A DNA stretch of 64,000 bases from NCBI GenBank assembly GCA_030691505.1, contig JAUYEG010000100.1, forward strand, positions 62,001-126,000, written 5' to 3'. Positions within the stretch are counted from its first letter, which is position 1; each line of letters starts with the position of its first letter. Positions 40,208-48,452 of the stretch are shown here, in pieces. Below the pieces are notes generated by a model. It made no database searches, was not told the origin of the DNA, and worked only from the letters and a program-made list of their open reading frames with translations. The translations under genes were made by a program, and so were the position numbers. The DNA comes from Bacillota bacterium. Its GTDB lineage: Bacteria; Bacillota; Sulfobacillia; JAUYEG01.

Positions 40208-41857
40208 TTGATCACTGGGGAGGCGTTCTTCCCGCACCCAAAGCAGGTAACCCGGGGCCTTGCACTCCTTGTTTGCCTCTCTTTGGTCTTGGGCGGATGC
40301 GCGCCCGCCCGGCCCGCCGAGCGGGAGGGCGGCACGCTCACAATCGGCGTACCAGGGCTGCCGGCTCTCGACCCGCACCGGTCCGCCGCCCCGCATCCGC
40401 TCTTCAGGCTGGTCTACGACACGCTGGTGTCGAGACAGCCGGACCTCACCTACGGCGCGGGGCTTGCCAGCGAATGGCGGGTCTCGCCCGACGGACGCGA
40501 GGTGACCCTGCGGCTCCGGCCAGGCGTGCTGTTTCATGACGGGACACGCCTCGACGGACCGGCCGTTGCCGCCAGCATCGAGCGCGTGATGGGCGGCAGC
40601 CCTCAGGAGTTTCCCGTCCGGGCGCTACTCGGGCCGCTGCGCGAGGTGCGCGCGTCGGACGACGACGTAACTCTGGCATACGATCATCCCTTCCCGCCCG
40701 TCTGGGAGGCCCTGGCTGACATCAGGCTCGCTATCGTATCGCCGGCGTCGCTGGCTGCTCAGGATCCGGCGGCGGCGGGCTCCGATCAGGCTGGCCCCCA
40801 GTTGGCTGAGGCCGGGGTAGCGGGCCTTTCCGGCAGCGGCCCGTTCGTGCCGGTCGAGCGCGACGGGGCACAACTGCGTCTGCGGCGCTTTGCCGCGTAC
40901 CGTTGGCCGCCGGCACAGACGAGCAATCCTGGACCGGCGTATCCGGATGAGGTCAGGCTGCTTGGTTTGGGCGACCCCGCCAATGGCGGCGAGCCGGCGC
41001 AGATGTCCGGAGTTGACATGCTATGGTGGCCGGCCGGCGACGCGCCGCCAGGAGACATCCTACGGGAAACGGCCGGATGGCGGTCGTATCCTTTCGCAGG
41101 AACGCGGCTCATCTATCTATCCTGTGTGCTCCTTGACCCGGTGTTCGCCGACCCCGTGGTCCGGCAAGCCCTCCGGCTGCTCATCGATCGGGACGCGCTT
41201 CTACCGTTGCCGGCCTTCCCAGCCCGCGGCACGGTCGGCCTCTTGCCGGAATCGACCGGCGGCCGCGTGGCCGAGACCACAGGACCAAACCCGGGCGCAG
41301 CCGCGGAGATGCTCTCCGCCGCCGGTTGGACGGAGGGGCCGGACGGCGTGCGGCACAAAGGCGACGTCCGTCTCGAAGCCCGGCTGGCAACCTACACGGG
41401 TGAGCCTGGGTATGAGGCCGTGGCCGCGGCGCTTCTGACCGCGATGTCGGCGGCCGGGTTCGATTGCCGGCTGACCCCGCCCCGGCGCGACGCGAAGCCG
41501 GGCCTCGTGGCGGCGGCGCCCAACCTGTGGCTGCTCTACCACGACTGGCCTGATCCGGATGTGCTATACTACGTGTTCCACACGTCCCAGACCGGAAGCG
41601 CCAACCGCACCGGGTACAGCAACCCGACGGTGGACTGGTATCTCGACGTGGCGCGCACGGAGATGGACCCGGACGAGCGTCTCGGCTTTTACCGCCAGGC
41701 GCAGACGGCCATCATCGGCGACGGGGCCGCTTTCGGGCTGCTCGAGGCCCGTGGTGAGCTGCGGGTTTCCGGACGCGTGATAGGGCTGCGCCCGCATCCT
41801 GCAGGCGATGTATTGCTGCATGACATCTATCTTCGCGACCAGGCCGCCGCGCGCTGA
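40208..41857 (+). CDS. Peptide/oligopeptide-binding lipoprotein (SBP family 5)
   Basis: Extracellular solute-binding protein of the OppA/DppA type, lipid-anchored. From the TTG at 40208 the signal peptide is short, with a hydrophobic core (about 16-28) and lipobox LGGC at 28-31 (Cys31). The family-5 pattern is clear: GTLTIGV, LVYDTLVSR and LRPGVLFHDGTRLDG. No permease or ATPase subunits are encoded nearby, so it may serve a distant transporter. The start is uncertain; a TTG at 40169 is the alternative. A run of low similarity in the middle (about 175-260) suggests loose evolution. Ligand unknown. Confidence 0.88.
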   Translation: MITGEAFFPHPKQVTRGLALLVCLSLVLGGCAPARPAEREGGTLTIGVPGLPALDPHRSAAPHPLFRLVYDTLVSRQPDLTYGAGLASEWRVSPDGREVTLRLRPGVLFHDGTRLDGPAVAASIERVMGGSPQEFPVRALLGPLREVRASDDDVTLAYDHPFPPVWEALADIRLAIVSPASLAAQDPAAAGSDQAGPQLAEAGVAGLSGSGPFVPVERDGAQLRLRRFAAYRWPPAQTSNPGPAYPDEVRLLGLGDPANGGEPAQMSGVDMLWWPAGDAPPGDILRETAGWRSYPFAGTRLIYLSCVLLDPVFADPVVRQALRLLIDRDALLPLPAFPARGTVGLLPESTGGRVAETTGPNPGAAAEMLSAAGWTEGPDGVRHKGDVRLEARLATYTGEPGYEAVAAALLTAMSAAGFDCRLTPPRRDAKPGLVAAAPNLWLLYHDWPDPDVLYYVFHTSQTGSANRTGYSNPTVDWYLDVARTEMDPDERLGFYRQAQTAIIGDGAAFGLLEARGELRVSGRVIGLRPHPAGDVLLHDIYLRDQAAAR

Positions 41858-41878
41858 CCCCCGGCCGGGAGGCCGGCA

Positions 41879-43069
41879 GTGAGAGCGTGGAAGCGGAGAA
41901 GGGAGAGGGAAAAGCTGGACCATCGCTTGAGCGAAGATGAGATCACCCTGCGCGAGCTCGCGGCGAGGGTGGCGCGGGAGAAAATCGCCCCCGTTGCGGC
42001 CGAGCTGGACGAACGCGAGGAGTTTCCCCGGCGGATACTGGAGGAAATCGGGCGGGCGGGCCTTATGGGCCTTACTGTGCCGGAGCGGTACGGCGGAATG
42101 GGACTCGGCCACCTGGCGACGTGTCTGGTAATCGAGGAGCTCAGCCGCGCCTGCGCCGGAGTAGGGGTTACCTACGCGGCCAGCATTCTGGGCTACGGGC
42201 CCATTCTGCTATTTGGCACGGAGGAGCATAAGGGGACCTACCTACCCTCGATGTGCACCGGAGAGGGACTCGGAGCCTTCGCCCTGACCGAACCGCAGGC
42301 CGGCAGCGACGCCGCCGCGATCCGCTGCACCGCCGTTCCTAGGGACGGCGGCTACGTGATATCGGGCACCAAGCAGTGGATCACCAATGGCGGCGAAGCC
42401 TCGCTGTACACGATCATCGCGCTTACGGCCCCGCAGCGCGGCCCGAGGGGCGCCAGCGCGCTCATCGTACCGGCCGGCACTCCCGGCCTGTCGTACGGCC
42501 GCAAGGAAAAGAAGCTGGGCATCAGGTGCTCCGCCACGCGGGAGCTCGTGTTTGACGAGTGTTTCGTGCCCGCCGCCAACCTGTTGGGGCGCGAAGGGCA
42601 GGGGTTTATCATCGCCATGCGTAACCTCAACCTCGGCCGTCCGGGCGTTGCGGCGCAGGCTCTGGGCATCGCGCAGGCCGCTCTGGACCACAGCGTGCGC
42701 TACAGCCTTGAGCGGGAGCAGTTCGGCCAACCCATAGGCCGGTTCCAGGCCGTCGGGCACATGTTGGCGGATATGGCCACCCACATCGAGGCCGCGCGCT
42801 CGCTTGTCTACGCGGTGGCACGGGCCATCGATTCAGGGGACCAGGACTTTGAACGCGAGGCCGCGATGGCAAAAACCTTTGCCTCAGACACGGCAATGGC
42901 GGCGGCGACGGATGCGGTGCAGATCTTTGGCGGGTACGGGTACATGCGGGACTACCCGGTCGAGAAACTCTTCCGTGACGCCAAAATCACCCAGATCTAC
43001 GAGGGGACCAACCAGGTTCAGCGCAACATCATAGCGGCTTCGCTGCTCAAAGAAGCAGCGCGGCGCTAG
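41879..43069 (+). CDS. Acyl-CoA dehydrogenase
   Basis: Flavoprotein oxidising a short or medium acyl-CoA to the 2-enoyl-CoA and passing electrons to the ETF encoded next. Signatures: FALTEPQAGSDAAAI, KQWITNGGEA, IFGGYGYMRDYPVEKLFRDA and the catalytic Glu in YEGTNQVQRN. 396 residues; the GTG at 41879 has GGGAGG six bases upstream and adds a basic leader (RAWKRRRERE) before the fold. The bcd-etfB-etfA order resembles butyryl-CoA dehydrogenase clusters, but no crotonase or thiolase is nearby, so the substrate cannot be named. Confidence 0.94.
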   Translation: MRAWKRRREREKLDHRLSEDEITLRELAARVAREKIAPVAAELDEREEFPRRILEEIGRAGLMGLTVPERYGGMGLGHLATCLVIEELSRACAGVGVTYAASILGYGPILLFGTEEHKGTYLPSMCTGEGLGAFALTEPQAGSDAAAIRCTAVPRDGGYVISGTKQWITNGGEASLYTIIALTAPQRGPRGASALIVPAGTPGLSYGRKEKKLGIRCSATRELVFDECFVPAANLLGREGQGFIIAMRNLNLGRPGVAAQALGIAQAALDHSVRYSLEREQFGQPIGRFQAVGHMLADMATHIEAARSLVYAVARAIDSGDQDFEREAAMAKTFASDTAMAAATDAVQIFGGYGYMRDYPVEKLFRDAKITQIYEGTNQVQRNIIAASLLKEAARR

Positions 43070-43092
43070 GTCCCGCGCAAGGAGGACACGGA

Positions 43093-43887
43093 ATGAGGAT
43101 TGTGGTGCTCGTAAAACAGGTTCCGGACGCGCCCGAGCCACGTCTTGCGGGCGGCCGTCCGGCCCTGGACGGCGTTCCCTGGGTCACCAACCCATTTGAC
43201 CTCCACGGCTTGGAGGAGGCGCTCCGAATAAAGGAGCAGCTCGGCGATATCGTGGAAACCATGGCCCTGACCGCCGGCGGCGCCCGTGCGGCGGAGACCC
43301 TGCGCGAAGCGCTCGCGGTCGGCATCGACCGTGTGCTGCGCATCGACGCACCTGAGCTTCAGGGGCTGGAGACGGGCCTGGTCACGGTGGCCCGCGTGTT
43401 GGCCGCGGCCATAAGGCGCCTGGGAGGGGCAGACCTGCTGTTTTGCGGGCAAAAGAGCCTCGACCAGCAGAGCGGCATGTTGCCGCCGGCGCTGGCGGAG
43501 GCAATCGGGGCCTGCTTTATCCCCGACGCCGCGAAAATCACCGTTGACCCATCCCTCGGCCGCGTTGCGGTCGAGCGGCTGCTTCCCACCGGACGGGCCC
43601 AGCTTCGAGCCTGCCTGCCGGCCGTCATCACCCTGGCCAAGACCATAAACGAGCCGCGCCTGGCCTCGTTGCGCGGGCTGATGAAGGCAAAGCGCGCCGA
43701 AATCCCGTGCGTCACGCCCGACGAGCTAGGTGTGCCTCTTCCCGGCGCATCCGGCCCGGGCGACGGGTACGCGCTTTTGGGTTTCCGCTCACCGCCGTCG
43801 CGCCCCGCCGCGATGAAGCTTGAGGGCACCCCTGCCGAGCAGGCCCGGGCGCTCGTCCACCAACTTCGCCAGGGGAGGTTGCTATGA
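43093..43887 (+). CDS. etfB: Electron transfer flavoprotein beta subunit
   Basis: Beta subunit of ETF, binding AMP or a second flavin. N-terminus MRIVVLVKQVPDAPEP and NPFDLHGLEEALRIKE match. The nucleotide loop reads CGQKSLDQQSGMLPPALAE rather than the common GRQAIDGDTAQVGP, a change in the region that distinguishes electron-bifurcating from ordinary ETFs. AAGGAGGA lies before the ATG. It overlaps etfA by four bases. 264 residues. Confidence 0.94.
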   Translation: MRIVVLVKQVPDAPEPRLAGGRPALDGVPWVTNPFDLHGLEEALRIKEQLGDIVETMALTAGGARAAETLREALAVGIDRVLRIDAPELQGLETGLVTVARVLAAAIRRLGGADLLFCGQKSLDQQSGMLPPALAEAIGACFIPDAAKITVDPSLGRVAVERLLPTGRAQLRACLPAVITLAKTINEPRLASLRGLMKAKRAEIPCVTPDELGVPLPGASGPGDGYALLGFRSPPSRPAAMKLEGTPAEQARALVHQLRQGRLL

Positions 43888-44948
43888 TGGTCTGGGCGGC
43901 AATCCAGTTTGGTTCGCCGGCCGCGGACCGCGACGGCGCCGAGGCTCTCCTTGCGGCACAACAACTGGGCTTGACCGGCGGACGCGACGTGGGTTGCCTT
44001 GCGGTCACGCCGGTTCGGGATGGAGCAGTGGGCTCCGCTCAGTCGGAGTTTCGCGGGCTTCTGGCCGCTTGCGGCATCCGCCGCGGGGCGCTCCTGGCGC
44101 TCGACGGACGACGGGGATTGGATGCGGACGTTATCGTCGACTGCCTTGAGCCCCAGATGACCGGGCGCGATGCGGCGGCGTGGGTTTTCCCGGGAAGCGC
44201 CGAATGGCGCACGGCGGCTGCCCGGCTCGCAGTTCGTCTGGGATGGCCGGTCGTCGGCGAGGTCATCGAGTTTGCGGCGCCGGATCAGCTGGCGGCCATG
44301 GGCGAGTCCGGCGCGGGGCCTGCATGCGGCGTGGTCAGGCCGGCGTTTGGTGGCAGCCTGCTCGCCATCGAGGCGCTGGCCATGCCCTGCCTCGTTGTCA
44401 TCCGGCCGCGGGCGTTCGCGGGCGGCCCGCCCGAGGGGACGGCGATCGACCCGGAACAAGTCGATCTCCAGCCTGTTTCCGGCGTATCGGGCCAGGCCAC
44501 GGGTGCAGCCAGCCGTGTGACCGTGGTTTCGGCCGAGGAGCGGCAGTCCGACCTCCCGGCGCTCGGGGATGCGGAGGTCATCGTCTCAGGGGGGCGCGGT
44601 CTCGGCGGGCCTGAGGGCTTCGAACTGCTGACCAGGCTGGCCCGTGCCCTCGGCGGGTGCGTCGGGGCCTCGCGCGCCGCGGTTGACGCCGGGTGGTTTG
44701 CGTACGAGAGCCAGGTCGGCCAGTCCGGCCGCACCGTGTCGCCCCGCCTGTATCTCGCGGTCGGGATCTCGGGCGCGGCTCAGCACCTGGCGGGGATGAG
44801 AGGGTCACGTGTCGTCGTCGCGATCAACCGCAACCCGGAGGCCCCGATTTTCGGCGCATGCAACTACGGGCTTGAGGGAGACTGGCGCGAGATCGTTACG
44901 GCGCTGCTGGACGAGGTTGGCAGCGCGGGCCCCGGCGGGCGAAACTAA
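43884..44948 (+). CDS. etfA: Electron transfer flavoprotein alpha subunit
   Basis: Alpha subunit of ETF with the C-terminal FAD domain: ISGAAQHLAGMRGSRV and NRNPEAPIFGACNYGLEG. In most homologues the last motif reads ADYG, so a usually conserved Asp is Asn here. The N-terminal domain (about 1-200) is divergent. 354 residues, about 30 longer than typical. It starts within the etfB stop (ATGA). Confidence 0.92.
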   Translation: MMVWAAIQFGSPAADRDGAEALLAAQQLGLTGGRDVGCLAVTPVRDGAVGSAQSEFRGLLAACGIRRGALLALDGRRGLDADVIVDCLEPQMTGRDAAAWVFPGSAEWRTAAARLAVRLGWPVVGEVIEFAAPDQLAAMGESGAGPACGVVRPAFGGSLLAIEALAMPCLVVIRPRAFAGGPPEGTAIDPEQVDLQPVSGVSGQATGAASRVTVVSAEERQSDLPALGDAEVIVSGGRGLGGPEGFELLTRLARALGGCVGASRAAVDAGWFAYESQVGQSGRTVSPRLYLAVGISGAAQHLAGMRGSRVVVAINRNPEAPIFGACNYGLEGDWREIVTALLDEVGSAGPGGRN

Positions 44949-45060
44949 ACTCGCGGAGCAGCCGTACTAGCAGGGTAAGTTCACGGGCCGCGCGCAAAAC
45001 AGGATCTGCTGCAAACCCCGGCGGACAACCTGTCGCTCGTCTTCCCTGGGAGGAATCGGC

Positions 45061-46899
45061 ATGAGCAGCCTCGGGGCCATCCTGGCCACCGACGTAGGCA
45101 GCACGACCACCAAGGCTATCCTTATCGAGCGGCGAGGCGACGAATACCGCCTGGCAGGCCGCGGCGAGGCGCCCACCACCGTCGAAGCTCCGCATGAAGA
45201 CGTGATGGTGGGCGTTTTTGATTCGCTGCGCCGCCTTGAGGAGGCCACCGGCCGCCGGGTCGTTGATGGCCAGCGCATCCTGGTGCCGGCAAACGGTCAG
45301 GACGGCGTGGACCTTTTCGTCGCCACGAGCAGCGCCGGCGGCGGGCTGCAGATGACCGTCGCGGGCCTGATCAAATCGCTCACCGCGGAGTCGGCCCAGC
45401 GCGCGGCGCTGGGCGCTGGAGCTATCGTGATGGACGTCATCTCGATCGACGACGCCAGGCTGGTCATCGAGCGCATCCGGCGCCTCAAGGAGCTCCGCCC
45501 CGACATGATCCTCCTCTCCGGGGGCACCGATGAGGGTTCAATAAGCCACGTGGCCGCAATAGCGGAGTATATCGCGGCGGCAAACCCGCGGCCCCGCCTC
45601 GGCGGCGGGTACAAGGTCCCGGTGATCTACGCCGGCAACGTCAAGGCTCGCGAGTATGTCGAGGATGTTCTCGGCGAGCTCACGGACGTTCGGGTGATAG
45701 ACAACATCCGCCCAAAGCTTGAGACGGAGAACCTCGAGCCGGCCCGCCGGGCCATCCACGAGCTGTTTCTGGAGCACGTCATGGCGATGGCCCCGGGCTA
45801 TCCCAAGTTGCTTGAGCTGACCGACAGCCGCATAGAGCCCACACCGATGGCCGTCGGCAAGATCCTGCAGTTGCTGGCCGAGCGCCAGCAGCTCAACGTC
45901 GTTGCCGTGGATATCGGCGGTGCGACGACTGACGTCTTCTCGATCATGGAGGGCAAATTCAACCGCACCGTCAATGCCAACCTGGGCATGAGCTACAGCC
46001 TCGCCAATGTTTTTGTTGAGGCGGGCGTGGCCAACATCATCCGCTGGCTCCCCTTCGATCTCTCTGAGAGGGAACTGCGCAACTGGACGGCAAACAAGAT
46101 GATCAGGCCCACGACGCTCCCTCAGGAGCTGGACGAGCTGATTCTGGAGCACGCCCTCGCCCGGGAGGCCGTGCGGCTCTCTTTTGAACACCATCGCAGC
46201 CTGGCCGTGACCCTGCGCGGCGTGCAGCAAAAGCGGACCTTTGACGAGGTCTTCACCCAGCGAGGGACCGGCCAGCCGCTCGTTGACCTCTCCAAAATGG
46301 ACGTGATCGTGGGCAGCGGCGGGGTGCTGTCAAACGCGCCGCGCCGTGCCCAGGCCATGTTGATGATGATCGATGCGATTCAGCCCGAATCGGTCTCCCG
46401 GCTCTTCGTGGACAGCATCTTCATGATGCCGCACCTCGGCGTGCTCTCCGACTCCGAGCCGGATATCGCGCTTCAGGTTTTCCTCAAAGACTGCCTCGTG
46501 CCGCTCGGCACCTGCATCGCGCTCAAGGCGCCCGCCAAGCTGGATGAGCTGCTGGGCGTGGTCACCCTGTCGTTGCCCGACGGACGGACCCAGCAGGTGG
46601 AAGTGCGCGGGGGCAAGCTGCTCCGGCTGCCGCTGGGGACGGCGGAACGGGCCGGAGTGGTCATCGAGCCTAAGCGTCACGTCGACGCCGGCGCCGGGCC
46701 CGGCCGCCGGGTGAGCGGCGAGGTCTCCGGCGGCGAGATAGGCCTGGTGATCGACGGCCGGGGGCGGCCTATCTGGATTCCGGAACAGCCCGCGGCGCGG
46801 ATCAGGATGCTGCGGCAGTGGTACGAGCAGCTAGGGCTCTACGACGCCGACATGCTCGGCAGGTACGAGGTGGCTCATCAAGGGGGTGCCGGCAGATGA
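45061..46899 (+). CDS. MutL-like (glutamate mutase L family) ASKHA ATPase
   Basis: 612-residue member of the MutL family encoded beside glutamate mutase in some Clostridia (unrelated to the mismatch-repair MutL). ASKHA phosphate loops: ATDVGSTTTKAI (9-20) and VVAVDIGGATTDVF (about 281-294); LLSGGTDEGS lies near 153-162 and VGSGGVLSNAPRRA near 418-431. The family is thought to reactivate B12 mutases or to handle a related cofactor step, but this is not established. No mutase subunit or B12-binding domain lies nearby. It overlaps the next gene by four bases. GGGAGGA precedes the ATG. Orthology beyond the family is uncertain. Confidence 0.88.
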   Translation: MSSLGAILATDVGSTTTKAILIERRGDEYRLAGRGEAPTTVEAPHEDVMVGVFDSLRRLEEATGRRVVDGQRILVPANGQDGVDLFVATSSAGGGLQMTVAGLIKSLTAESAQRAALGAGAIVMDVISIDDARLVIERIRRLKELRPDMILLSGGTDEGSISHVAAIAEYIAAANPRPRLGGGYKVPVIYAGNVKAREYVEDVLGELTDVRVIDNIRPKLETENLEPARRAIHELFLEHVMAMAPGYPKLLELTDSRIEPTPMAVGKILQLLAERQQLNVVAVDIGGATTDVFSIMEGKFNRTVNANLGMSYSLANVFVEAGVANIIRWLPFDLSERELRNWTANKMIRPTTLPQELDELILEHALAREAVRLSFEHHRSLAVTLRGVQQKRTFDEVFTQRGTGQPLVDLSKMDVIVGSGGVLSNAPRRAQAMLMMIDAIQPESVSRLFVDSIFMMPHLGVLSDSEPDIALQVFLKDCLVPLGTCIALKAPAKLDELLGVVTLSLPDGRTQQVEVRGGKLLRLPLGTAERAGVVIEPKRHVDAGAGPGRRVSGEVSGGEIGLVIDGRGRPIWIPEQPAARIRMLRQWYEQLGLYDADMLGRYEVAHQGGAGR

Positions 46900-48248
46900 T
46901 CCAACCAGTCGAGCTCAAGATCGCCCGGCGCACACTGCTCAGGAGGGAACGGATGCTTCCGATCCCCGGCGAATTGCTGGTTTCTAAGGGGCAGACGGTC
47001 ACACCGGATACGGTGGTCGCCAAGACGGAGGTCCTCCCCGGTGACCCGTATGTCATTGACCTGAAGAGCGAGTTTCACCAGACGTTGACTGCCAAGCAGG
47101 TATCCGAGGCGATGCTCAAGAGGGTGGGGGACCGGGTGGCGGCCGGAGAGCCGATCGCCGAGATCGCCCGCGGCATGCTGAGGGAGAGACACCAGGTAAG
47201 GTCGCCGGTGGACGGGATTGTCGAGTTTATCTCCCGCGCCTACGGCCGGGTCCTGATCCGCGAAGACCCCAAGTCAGCCATGCCCGTCGCGAATGTGGCT
47301 GTCGCCAAACAGCTCGACATCTGGCCGTCCAGCCTGCGCATGTACATGCGTTACCGCGAGGGGGACGAGGTAAAGCAGGGAGCGGTGCTCGCGGATAGCC
47401 CATCTGTCAGCGGCATGGACTACTCGTACTCGCCCATCAGCGGCATTATCGAGAAGATCGACACCCGTACCGGCTATGTCACGATCGTCCGTCCGGCCCG
47501 CCCGACGCTCGTCGACGCCTACCTGAGCGGCCGCATTGAGTCCACCACGGCGGAGTTGGGGGCCGTCGTGACCTGCACCGCCGCCCACATACAGGGCGTG
47601 TTCGGGGTCGGGTTTGAGAACTACGGGTACCTGAAGATGGTTGCGTCCGATCCCGGCAAAATCGTGGACGCGGACGACCTCACGGGCGAGCTCAGGGACA
47701 AGGTGTTTGTCGCCGGCCAGAAAGTGACCCTCGAGGCGGTCCGCAAGGCAGCCGCCGGGGGAGCACGGGGGTTCATCACCGGCGGCATGGACCACCTGGA
47801 TCTGGTCGGTTTCGTGGGCTCGGAGATCGGCGTGGGCATCACCGGCCAGGAGGATGTACCGCTCACCATCGTGCTCACCGAGGGATTCGGCGGCATGCGC
47901 ATGGCCGACTGGACTTTCGACCTCCTGCGCGAACATGAGGGCAAGCTTGTTTCCTTCAACGGTTCGACTCAGGTCCGCGCAGGGGTGATCCGGCCGGAGG
48001 TCGTGATCCCGCTGGCCGGTGACGACGGCCCCACTTCCCCCGAGGAGATAGCCCCGGGCGGCCAGCTCGCCTCCGGGTCGCGAGTCCGCCTGCTGCGCAA
48101 GCCCTATTTCGGTGCGTGGGGAACGGTCATCGAGCTGCCGCTTGAGGCGCAGCGCATAGAAACCGAAGCTACCTTGCGCGTTGCCCGTGTGAAGCTTGAG
48201 GACGGCGGAGAGGTTACGGTCCCCGAGGCCAACATCGAGGTATTCTGA
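46896..48248 (+). CDS. Barrel-sandwich/KOW-like protein paired with the MutL-like ATPase
   Basis: 450-residue protein of unknown function. Two stretches look like halves of a barrel-sandwich (biotinyl/lipoyl-like) fold: HQVRSPVDGIVEFISRAYGR (about 99-118) and YSPISGIIEKIDTRTGYVTI (178-197). No Lys sits at the usual modified position, so a carrier role is not supported. A Gly-rich central part holds FITGGMDHLDLVGFVG (293-308). The C-terminus (about 395-450: SRVRLLRKPYFGAWGTV ... EVTVPEANIEVF) resembles a KOW/SH3-like strand set. No signal peptide or membrane segment. It starts within the MutL-like stop (ATGA) and is followed by a strong terminator, so the two form the end of one operon. Confidence 0.8.
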   Translation: MIQPVELKIARRTLLRRERMLPIPGELLVSKGQTVTPDTVVAKTEVLPGDPYVIDLKSEFHQTLTAKQVSEAMLKRVGDRVAAGEPIAEIARGMLRERHQVRSPVDGIVEFISRAYGRVLIREDPKSAMPVANVAVAKQLDIWPSSLRMYMRYREGDEVKQGAVLADSPSVSGMDYSYSPISGIIEKIDTRTGYVTIVRPARPTLVDAYLSGRIESTTAELGAVVTCTAAHIQGVFGVGFENYGYLKMVASDPGKIVDADDLTGELRDKVFVAGQKVTLEAVRKAAAGGARGFITGGMDHLDLVGFVGSEIGVGITGQEDVPLTIVLTEGFGGMRMADWTFDLLREHEGKLVSFNGSTQVRAGVIRPEVVIPLAGDDGPTSPEEIAPGGQLASGSRVRLLRKPYFGAWGTVIELPLEAQRIETEATLRVARVKLEDGGEVTVPEANIEVF

Positions 48249-48275
48249 CGGCGGCTTGGCTTCGATGACCATCGG

Positions 48276-48317
48276 GCGGTCCGGGCGGTGAGCACCGCCC
48301 GGACCGCTTTCCTTTGG
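48276..48317 (+). terminator. Strong Rho-independent terminator
   Basis: Fourteen-base perfect stem beginning GCGGTCCGGGCGGT with a GAGC loop, followed by TTTCCTTT. It closes the operon that ends with the KOW-like gene. Confidence 0.88.
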
Positions 48318-48452
48318 TCTCCGGCGAGCGAAGCTGCGCGAGCCGCACGCCGGGAAAAGGATACCGGGGTCCTTTGTTGTATTCTTCTTTAGTTTTGCGA
48401 AGCTTTCCCGGCCTTGCCGGCATGCGTAGAGGGTATGGGGGGTTGACCGTTC

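Noticed and set aside
41565-41572. TATACT inside the binding-lipoprotein gene
   Set aside because: It encodes conserved protein sequence and has no -35 or downstream start that fits.
45061-46899. MutL-like gene as the mismatch-repair protein MutL
   Set aside because: The motifs are those of ASKHA ATPases (DVGSTTTK, DIGGATTD); the GHKL motifs of mismatch-repair MutL are missing.
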